Assembly: GCA_017624645.1 (NCBI GenBank)
Contig: JAGAMQ010000086.1
Coordinates: 1-14,019 of the forward strand
DNA length: 14,019 nucleotides
Direction of reading: 5' to 3'
DNA from: Oscillospiraceae bacterium
Lineage (GTDB): Bacteria; Bacillota; Clostridia; Oscillospirales; Oscillospiraceae
Made by a program: the position numbers and the translations under genes. Of the stretch, positions 7,807 through 13,337 are shown in pieces. Numbering within the stretch: position 1 is the stretch's first letter; the number at the start of each line of letters is the position of its first letter. The notes beneath the pieces were generated by a model. That model was not told the origin of the DNA and did no database searches. It worked only from the letters and a program-made list of their open reading frames with translations.

Positions 7807-8015
7807 ATTCCAATTTAGCGCTGCGTTATAGCACACGCCCTTGCCCCTCGCGCTTGCGAGGGGGGTGGCTGAACAAAGTGAAGCCGGGGGGAGCAATCCC
7901 ACAAAGCACAAGCTCCCCCAGTCATTTGCTCGTTCCTCGCAAATGCCAGCCCCCTCATAAATGCGGGGGCCAAGATGCGGTTGCGCTGTCTTGTGACAGC
8001 GCGTTAAATTGGAAT
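7807..8015. repeat. 209-bp hairpin-rich, inverted-repeat-bounded element between eutB and eutC
   Basis: The ends are inverted repeats. The left end is ATTCCAATTTAGCGCTG (7807-7823). The right end (7997-8015) is, on the opposite strand, ATTCCAATTTAACGCGCTG, identical apart from a 2-nt gap. Inside is a chain of perfect stems: 7844-7851/7856-7863 (8 bp), 7887-7894/7912-7919 (8 bp), 7923-7929/7939-7945 (7 bp), 7949-7954/7965-7970 (6 bp) and 7983-7990/7995-8002 (8 bp, TTGT loop). It has no credible open reading frame. It resembles a non-autonomous mobile repeat (MITE-like) or a composite of two repeats. No target-site duplication was found. Confidence 0.75.
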
Positions 8016-8043
8016 ATGCAGTTATGAAATGAGGGATTGATGT

Positions 8044-8952
8044 ATGAATAAAAAAGAGTTGTCTGCCATGGTGGCGGAGCTTTTGCAGTCCATGCAGGCA
8101 GAGCCTGCGGTGAAGGGAAGCGATTATAAGCCCCGGGATCCCGGCCCTCAGCCGGTGCAGCGGGATCATCAACCGGGGGATTTTGTACCGGATGTGACCC
8201 AGCTGGATCTGCGGAAGCTGTATTTGGTGGAAAACCCCGCCCAAAAGGATAAGTATCTTGCCCTGAAGGAGCGGACCCCGGCACGGCTGGGCATGGGCAG
8301 AGCCGGTCCCCGGTACAAGACCCTGACCATGCTCCGGTTCCGGGCGGACCATGCCGCTGCCCAGGATGCGGTGTTTTCCCAGCTTCCCGAGGATTTTGGG
8401 GAGAAAAACGGCCTGATCCCGGTGAAGACCCGGTGTAAGGACAAGGACGAGTACCTCACGAGACCGGATATGGGCCGGTGCTTTGATGAGGAGAACCAAA
8501 AGAAGATCCGGCAGGGGGTGACCGGGCAGCCCAAAGTGCAGCTGGTCATCGGTGACGGCCTCTCCTCTGCCGCCATTGCCACCAATGCCATGGACTGCGC
8601 CCAGGCCATCCGGGACGGCTTGAAGCTCAAGGGCATTGAGCTGGGACAGGGGATCTTTGTGCGGTATTGCCGGGTAGGTGCCGGAGACGCGGTGGGGGAT
8701 GTCACCGGCTGTGAACTGGTGTGTGTACTGGTGGGAGAGCGTCCCGGTCTGGTGACGGACAAGAGTATGTCCTGCTATCTCACCTATAAGCCCCACACCG
8801 GTGTGTCGGAATCCTCCCGCACCGTGGTGAGTAATATCCACGCCCAAGGCACGCCGGCGGTGGAGGCAGGGGCACACATTGCCTCCCTTATTGAAACCAT
8901 TTTGAAGAAAAAGGTGTCCGGTGTGGGTCTGCATCTGGAGGGGTCTGTATGA
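8044..8952 (+). CDS. eutC: Ethanolamine ammonia-lyase small subunit EutC
   Basis: The small subunit of ethanolamine ammonia-lyase, which with EutB forms the cobalamin-binding interface. The 302-residue product is slightly longer than E. coli EutC (about 295). Recognisable stretches are DLRKLYLVENPAQKDKYLAL, QLVIGDGLSSAAIATNAMD, ERPGLVTDKSMSCYLTYKP and SLIETILKKKVSGVGL. The N-terminus MNKKELSAMVAELLQSMQAE is an amphipathic helix of the kind that carries EutC into the microcompartment, followed by a linker up to about residue 45. The start ATG at 8044 has GAGGG 8 nt upstream. The in-frame codon at 8038-8040 is a stop, so no earlier start is possible nearby. The stop overlaps the eutL start (ATGA). 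Confidence 0.97.
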   Translation: MNKKELSAMVAELLQSMQAEPAVKGSDYKPRDPGPQPVQRDHQPGDFVPDVTQLDLRKLYLVENPAQKDKYLALKERTPARLGMGRAGPRYKTLTMLRFRADHAAAQDAVFSQLPEDFGEKNGLIPVKTRCKDKDEYLTRPDMGRCFDEENQKKIRQGVTGQPKVQLVIGDGLSSAAIATNAMDCAQAIRDGLKLKGIELGQGIFVRYCRVGAGDAVGDVTGCELVCVLVGERPGLVTDKSMSCYLTYKPHTGVSESSRTVVSNIHAQGTPAVEAGAHIASLIETILKKKVSGVGLHLEGSV

Positions 8953-9581
8953 TTCCCGTGAAGGTGCTGGCGGTGCGCTACCTTGCAAACGCATCCCCGG
9001 CGCTGTGCAAGGCGTTGGGAGCGCCCAAGGGCTATCCTGCTTTGGCAATGCTCACCACCGACTGTGACGATGCCACCTATATCGCCTTGGACGAAGCGAC
9101 CAAAAAGGCGGAGGTAAAGGTGTGCTACAGCCATAGCTTTTACGCCGGTGCCGCCAATGCCACCACCCCCAATGCCGGTGAGGTCATCGGCATCCTTGCG
9201 GGGCAGACCCCCGGGGCGGTGCGCAGCGGCATGGAGGCAGTACTGTCGGCGCTGCAGCGGCTGGGCTTTGAGGAGGCAGGGGACGTTCCCTACCTTGCCC
9301 ACACCGTCAGTCGCAGCGGAAGCTTTTTGGCTCAGGAGGCGGGGGTACAGGAGGGTACGCCTCTTGCTTATCTTATTGCGCCGCCTTTGGAGAGTATGTA
9401 CGCCATGGATGCGGCAATGAAGGCTGCGGACGTAAAGTTATGTAAACTATATGCCCCGCCCAGCGAGACCAATTTCGGCGGCGGACTGCTGTGCGGAAGT
9501 CAGTCTGCCTGTGAGGCGGCCTGTGCGGCATTTGCCCAAGCGGTGGCAGAGTTCGGGAGGATAGATCATGCAAATGGATAA
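8949..9581 (+). CDS. eutL: Microcompartment trimeric shell protein EutL
   Basis: EutL is a tandem-BMC-domain shell protein that forms trimers with a gated central pore in the ethanolamine microcompartment. The 210-residue product aligns with E. coli EutL (219 residues) over two BMC repeats. The first repeat contains DCDDATYIALDEATKKAEVK and SFYAGAANATTPNAGEVIG. The second contains YLIAPPLESMYAMDAAMKAA, YAPPSETNFGGGLLCGSQSA and the closing CAAFAQAVAEFGRI. It is about ten residues shorter at the N-terminus than the E. coli protein. The start ATG overlaps the eutC stop by 4 nt, and the 3' end overlaps eutE by 14 nt. Confidence 0.95.
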   Translation: MIPVKVLAVRYLANASPALCKALGAPKGYPALAMLTTDCDDATYIALDEATKKAEVKVCYSHSFYAGAANATTPNAGEVIGILAGQTPGAVRSGMEAVLSALQRLGFEEAGDVPYLAHTVSRSGSFLAQEAGVQEGTPLAYLIAPPLESMYAMDAAMKAADVKLCKLYAPPSETNFGGGLLCGSQSACEAACAAFAQAVAEFGRIDHANG

Positions 9582-11001
9582 GGATCTGCAGGCACGGCAG
9601 GAAGCAAGGGATCTGGCAGCCGCTGCCCAGGCGGCACAGAAGACCCTTTCCGGAATGTCCCAGGAGGCGCTGGACCGGATCGTAGAAAACATTGCCCGGA
9701 AATTCCATGGCGCTGCTCTGGAACTGGCAGAGCTGGCGGTACGGGAAACCGGCTTCGGCAATGTGGAAGACAAGATCACAAAAAATCAGTTTGCTTCCAT
9801 GAGGGTTTGGGAAGCAGTGAAGGACATGAAAGCCGTGGGCGTATTAAAAGACGTCCCCGGGGAAAAACTATGGGAAATCGGTGTTCCGGTGGGGGTCATT
9901 GCCGCCATCGTTCCCAGCACCAACCCCACCTCTACGGTGTGCTATAAGGCAATGATCGCTTTGAAGGCAGGCAATGCCATCGTTTTCTCTCCCCACCCCA
10001 AGGCGCTGGAGTGTACCATGAAGGCGGCGAAGCTGGTAGCCAAGGCGGCTCAGGAGGCAGGAGCTCCCCAGGGCAGTGTGGCCTGCTTGAGCATCCCCTC
10101 TCTGGATGGCTGCCGGGAACTGATGACCGCGCCCCAGACCCGGCTGATTTTGGCCACCGGCGGTCCTGCCATGGTGCGGTCGGCATATTCCTCCGGCAAG
10201 CCTGCCATCGGCGTGGGTGCGGGCAATGGACCTGCCTATATTCACCGCAGCGCCGATGTGGACCATGCGGTGGAGTGTATTCTCCGGTCCAAGACCTTTG
10301 ACAACGGCACCGTGTGTGCTTCGGAGCAGAGCATCATCGTGGAAAAGGACATGGAAATGGCAGTGCGCAAGGCGGCTGCTGCCAAGGGGTTCTATTTTAT
10401 GAACACCGAGGAAGCCGGCTCTTTGGCAAAGCTTCTCTTCCGGCCCAACGGGACGCTGAATCCTCAGGTAGTGGGAAAAAGTGCCACTACTTTGGCGGAA
10501 ATGGCAGGCTTTTCTGTGCCGTCCTTTGTAAAGGTACTGGTGGCACGGGAGCAGGAGGCAGGACCTACCCGTCCTTACTCCATGGAAAAGCTTTGCCCGG
10601 TGCTGGCGCTGTTTGTCATGGACAGTGAGGATGCGGTCCTTGCCAAGGCGGTGGAGGTACTGGAGCATGAGGGCAGCGGACACACCTTTGCCATTCACGC
10701 AAAGGACGAAGCGGTGGTGCGGAAATTTGCCTTGAAGATCCCTGTATCCCGTTTCCTGGTGAACACCCCGGCGGCGCTGGGAGGCATCGGTGCCACCACA
10801 CAGCTGTTCCCGGCACTGACTTTGGGCTGCGGCGCAGTGGGAGGAAGCGCCAGCTCCAACAACATTTCTCCCATGGATCTTATCAATATCCGCCGGGTGG
10901 CGTGGGATGCGGAAGCTCCCAAAAAAGAAGCATCCCCTTGTGATGACAGCCTTGTAGAGCTGTTGACCATGAAAATTCTGGAAAGACTGAATAAGGAGTA
11001 A
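9568..11001 (+). CDS. eutE: CoA-acylating acetaldehyde dehydrogenase EutE with C-terminal helix
   Basis: It oxidises acetaldehyde with CoA and NAD+ to acetyl-CoA inside the microcompartment. The 477-residue protein is an aldehyde dehydrogenase with catalytic C250 in TFDNGTVCASEQ, the cofactor region IVPSTNPTSTVCYKAM and ATGGPAMVRSAYSSGKPAIG. The ATG at 9568 is preferred over the one at 9574 because GGGAGG ends 7 nt before it. Compared with E. coli EutE, the roughly 35-residue N-terminal targeting segment is absent. Beyond the point where the E. coli protein ends (near RRVAWD), this one adds a polar linker and the helix DDSLVELLTMKILERLNKE (459-477), which looks like a C-terminal encapsulation peptide. 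The gene overlaps eutL by 14 nt. Confidence 0.95.
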   Translation: MQMDKDLQARQEARDLAAAAQAAQKTLSGMSQEALDRIVENIARKFHGAALELAELAVRETGFGNVEDKITKNQFASMRVWEAVKDMKAVGVLKDVPGEKLWEIGVPVGVIAAIVPSTNPTSTVCYKAMIALKAGNAIVFSPHPKALECTMKAAKLVAKAAQEAGAPQGSVACLSIPSLDGCRELMTAPQTRLILATGGPAMVRSAYSSGKPAIGVGAGNGPAYIHRSADVDHAVECILRSKTFDNGTVCASEQSIIVEKDMEMAVRKAAAAKGFYFMNTEEAGSLAKLLFRPNGTLNPQVVGKSATTLAEMAGFSVPSFVKVLVAREQEAGPTRPYSMEKLCPVLALFVMDSEDAVLAKAVEVLEHEGSGHTFAIHAKDEAVVRKFALKIPVSRFLVNTPAALGGIGATTQLFPALTLGCGAVGGSASSNNISPMDLINIRRVAWDAEAPKKEASPCDDSLVELLTMKILERLNKE

Positions 11002-11007
11002 AGGATT

Positions 11008-11316
11008 ATGAACACAAATGCATTGGGTATGATCGAAACCAAGGGCCTGGTAGGTGCAGTGGAGGCTGCGGATGCCATGGTCAAGTCCGCCAATGTCCAG
11101 CTGGTGGGCAAGGAGCAGGTAGGCGGCGGTCTGGTGACCGTGATGGTGCGCGGTGATGTGGGTGCTGTAAAGGCTGCCACCGATGCCGGTGCCGCAGCCG
11201 CAGAAAAGGTTGGTGAGCTGGTGAGTGTCCATGTCATCGCCCGTCCCCACACTGAGGTGGATGCCATCCTGCCCAACGGTCGGCTGAATCAGACTGGCAG
11301 CGGCAGCAGTAAGTAA
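11008..11316 (+). CDS. eutM: Microcompartment hexameric shell protein EutM
   Basis: A single-BMC-domain protein forming the hexagonal tiles of the shell facets. The 102 residues match E. coli EutM almost throughout: [20 protein letters not shown], the pore-lining [40 protein letters not shown] and [13 protein letters not shown] short, variable Ser/Gly tail ends the protein. The start is ATG 11008, with AAGGAG about 10 nt upstream, 6 nt after eutE. The stop shares one base with the eutT start (TAATG). It is the only hexamer-type shell gene in the window. Confidence 0.95.
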   Translation: MNTNALGMIETKGLVGAVEAADAMVKSANVQLVGKEQVGGGLVTVMVRGDVGAVKAATDAGAAAAEKVGELVSVHVIARPHTEVDAILPNGRLNQTGSGSSK

Positions 11317-11990
11317 TGCTGTATTCTCTTACAGCGGTCCGGGATAACCTGCGCAACCGAGAGGGGAAACGGGTCTTTTATCTGGGGACCGGAGATCAGC
11401 TGACCAGTGAGGCAAAGGATTTTTTGCAGCGGGAGCGCATTGAAGTTCTTCCTGCCCACATGGCAAGACCGGAGCGCTACCGGCTGCTGTCCGGGGGGTA
11501 TTTGGAGGAAAAACCGGAGCACATGACCCACTTGCATGGGGATGTGCTGGTACCCAAATCCCATCCCCGGATCGCTTTCCGGGGGGCGGTGGATGCCTTG
11601 GAAGCAGAGCTGCTGCTTTCCATGCTCCATGCCCCGGAGGTGAAGCCCCAGTTACAGGAAATTTTGGACCTTACCCGGGAACTGATCCGCCGGGAGGTGC
11701 TGGAAGAGCCCCTGGAGGAAAAACCTCTGTGCGGCCTTTCCCAGCAGGAGATCCGGGCTCGCAGCCACCGCCCTCAGGACTTTTACGGCAAACCCCATTT
11801 CATGCCCTCCGGGGATGACACCATGGCGGTGCTGCAGCTGAACCGGGCAAGGACGGTCTCCCGGCAGGCAGAGCTTTGCGGGGTTCGTGCCTTTGTGGGG
11901 CAGGAGGGGCAGATCGTAAGAGAGGATATCCTCCGGGCGCTGAACCGGATCAGCAGTATGCTGTATCTTTTGATGCTGCAATGTCATTAA
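11316..11990 (+). CDS. eutT: ATP:cob(I)alamin adenosyltransferase EutT, short form without the metal motif
   Basis: EutT attaches the adenosyl group of ATP to cobalamin, supplying the cofactor of EutBC. The 224-residue product aligns with E. coli EutT (267 residues). HMTHLHGDVLVPKSHPRIAF corresponds to its LTHLSAEKMVAKSDPRLGF, and GLSQQEIRARSHRPQDFYG and REDILRALNRISSMLYLLML also match. The H-x11-CC-x2-C metal-binding stretch of the enterobacterial enzyme is absent; only isolated cysteines occur. A metal-independent EutT class is known in Firmicutes, and this fits it. The C-terminus stops about 20 residues earlier than in E. coli, 4 nt before repeat copy B. The start ATG overlaps the eutM stop by one base. 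Confidence 0.88.
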   Translation: MLYSLTAVRDNLRNREGKRVFYLGTGDQLTSEAKDFLQRERIEVLPAHMARPERYRLLSGGYLEEKPEHMTHLHGDVLVPKSHPRIAFRGAVDALEAELLLSMLHAPEVKPQLQEILDLTRELIRREVLEEPLEEKPLCGLSQQEIRARSHRPQDFYGKPHFMPSGDDTMAVLQLNRARTVSRQAELCGVRAFVGQEGQIVREDILRALNRISSMLYLLMLQCH

Positions 11991-11994
11991 TTGC

Positions 11995-12077
11995 GTCATT
12001 CCGAGGCTGCGTCAGCAGCCGTGGGAATCCCATTGGGAAAATGAGGATTGCCGCGCCGCGTTGCTCCTCGCAATGAC
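11995..12077 (-). repeat. 83-bp palindromic intergenic repeat, copy B
   Basis: The same family as the repeat at 3787-3868, in the opposite orientation; here the plus strand runs GTCATTCCGAGG to CCTCGCAATGAC. It contains a perfect small hairpin, GGCTGC-GTCA-GCAGCC (12005-12020), and the palindromic GGGAATCCC. It fills nearly the whole gap between the eutT stop and the pduL ribosome binding site. On the eut mRNA it would form an internal hairpin. No T-run follows, so it is not a classical terminator. Confidence 0.85.
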
Positions 12078-12097
12078 AGGTGATTTGGAGGAGTAGG

Positions 12098-12700
12098 ATG
12101 GAACAGTTGGAAAAGACGGTGCAGGCGGTGCTGGGGCGGCTCTTTGTGGAGCTGGAGGCATCGGGCCGCCATGTGCATGTGACCAAGGAGCAGGCACAGA
12201 CCCTCTTCGGTCACGGACTGACCCCCAAGCGTCCCCTGTCCCAGCCGGGGCAGTTTCTTGCCAATGAGCGGGTGACGGTCCGGGGACCAAAGGGAGAATT
12301 TCAGAATGTAGCGGTGCTGGGACCGGAACGACCAGAGGCGCAGGTGGAGATCTCTCTGTCCGATGGCAGAGTGTTGGGGGTCCAGCCTCCTGTTCGTCCT
12401 TCGGGGAAGGTAAAGGATTCTCCCGGTGCGGTGATTACAGGCCCTGTGGGGCAGGTGATCCTGCGCGAAGGGGTCATCGCTGCCCAGCGGCACATCCACA
12501 TGACCCCCGGCGATGCTGCCCGCTTCGGGGTAAAGGACAAACAGGTGGTGTCCCTGCAGACCTACTCGGAAAGAGGACTGCGCTTCGACGAGGTGCTGGT
12601 CCGGGTCAGCGACCAATATGCCACCTATGTGCATCTTGACTACGATGAAGCCAACGCCTGTGGCTTTCAGCCCGGGGATCTGGGGAGGATTCTGCCATGA
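12098..12700 (+). CDS. pduL: PduL-type phosphotransacylase
   Basis: It converts acetyl-CoA and phosphate to acetyl phosphate and CoA, recycling CoA inside the compartment. Firmicute eut operons use this PduL-type enzyme in place of the Pta-like EutD of enterobacteria. The 200-residue product has two PduL domains. Likely zinc ligands are H25 and H27 (GRHVHVT), H132 and H134 (QRHIHMT) and H179 (YVHLDYDEANACG). The first about 15 residues (MEQLEKTVQAVLGRL) form a possible short encapsulation helix. I chose ATG 12098, which has GGAGGAG 5 nt upstream. The frame opens 18 nt earlier at a GTG, but that lies only 3 nt past the end of the repeat and upstream of the ribosome binding site. Its stop overlaps the next gene (ATGA). 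Confidence 0.92.
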   Translation: MEQLEKTVQAVLGRLFVELEASGRHVHVTKEQAQTLFGHGLTPKRPLSQPGQFLANERVTVRGPKGEFQNVAVLGPERPEAQVEISLSDGRVLGVQPPVRPSGKVKDSPGAVITGPVGQVILREGVIAAQRHIHMTPGDAARFGVKDKQVVSLQTYSERGLRFDEVLVRVSDQYATYVHLDYDEANACGFQPGDLGRILP

Positions 12701-13092
12701 GAGCGCTGCTGGTGGGGCAGGCACCCCCGGTGGGGCTGGGCTATACCTATGTGTCGGAACCGCCCTATGAAGCCGTGGTCATTGGTTCTCTGTCGGTGGG
12801 AAAACTTTTGCATTTTGACATTGAGTCGGCGCTGGAGGCTTTGGCAGAGGGAAAAAGCGTGGTGCTTTATACCCCGGGACTTCCCCGGTGCCCCCACAAC
12901 CGGGCGCTGGGGGCAAGCCTTACTGCCCGACAGAGGGAGCTGAAAAGCTGGGGCGTGGTTTTCACTGACGGTGCCCAGAAAAGGCTTATTACGGCCCAGG
13001 AGGCAAGGGCCATGCGCGCAGCCGGCACTTTGCCGGCACCGGGGGCGGTACTGACCCCCTTGGCAAAGGAAATTTTGGAGGGATCGCAATGA
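12697..13092 (+). CDS. Conserved eut-operon protein of unknown function
   Basis: I cannot assign a function. The 131-residue protein lies between pduL and eutN, the position of an uncharacterised ethanolamine-utilization protein in other Firmicute eut operons such as that of Listeria. From memory those relatives are longer (about 200 residues), with an N-terminal helix and linker missing here; this is uncertain. Visible stretches are GYTYVSEPPYEAVVIGSLSV, SVVLYTPGLPRCPHNRALG, RQRELKSWGVVFTDGAQKRL and LTPLAKEILEG. Alternating beta-strands and helices suggest a small alpha/beta fold. There is no signal peptide or membrane segment. It is coupled to both neighbours by ATGA overlaps, so it is surely expressed with the microcompartment genes. 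Confidence 0.8.
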   Translation: MRALLVGQAPPVGLGYTYVSEPPYEAVVIGSLSVGKLLHFDIESALEALAEGKSVVLYTPGLPRCPHNRALGASLTARQRELKSWGVVFTDGAQKRLITAQEARAMRAAGTLPAPGAVLTPLAKEILEGSQ

Positions 13093-13337
13093 TGATCGGA
13101 ACCGTAACCGGCTCTATTTGGGCCACCAGAAAGGCGTCCTGCCTTATGGGGCAGACCTTTTTAGTGGTGGATACCCTGCGGGGTGTGGTGGTAGCCGCGG
13201 ACCATGTGGGTGCCGGACAGGGAGACAAGGTGCTGCTGGTCACCGGCACACCGGCGATGAAGTTTTCTATGGATGCCCCGGTGGATGCGGTGATCGTAGC
13301 CATCGTGGATCCGGAGGGCAGCCATGTCAGCCCATGA
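13089..13337 (+). CDS. eutN: Microcompartment pentameric vertex protein EutN
   Basis: A BMV-family shell protein that forms pentamers capping the vertices of the icosahedral microcompartment. The 82-residue product has the family pattern MIGTVTGSIWATRKASCLMG, FLVVDTLRGVVVAADHVGAG, GDKVLLVTG and the closing PVDAVIVAIVDPEG. The length is normal for EutN/CcmL. The start ATG at 13089 overlaps the preceding stop; the next codon is also ATG, and either could serve with the GGAGGG site upstream. The 3' end overlaps eutH by 14 nt. Confidence 0.93.
   Translation: MMIGTVTGSIWATRKASCLMGQTFLVVDTLRGVVVAADHVGAGQGDKVLLVTGTPAMKFSMDAPVDAVIVAIVDPEGSHVSP

Noticed and set aside
7807-8015. CRISPR array or riboswitch in the eutB/eutC gap
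   Set aside because: The stems differ in sequence and there are no regular direct repeats and spacers. The inverted ends and hairpin chain fit a mobile repeat better, and no cobalamin-riboswitch box was recognised.
3913-11250. Long minus-strand open frames opposite the eut genes (for example 3913-5181, 5348-6604, 7393-9048, 9868-11250; 418-551 codons)
   Set aside because: Their translations are low-complexity mixtures rich in His, Gln, Gly, Pro and Arg with no family motifs, and one runs straight through the eutB/eutC repeat. They arise from the GC-rich third codon positions of well-recognised plus-strand genes.
12005-12020. Hairpin in repeat copy B as an intrinsic terminator of eutT
   Set aside because: No T-run follows, and the identical element appears in another context upstream of ruvC. 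The downstream genes clearly belong to the same operon.
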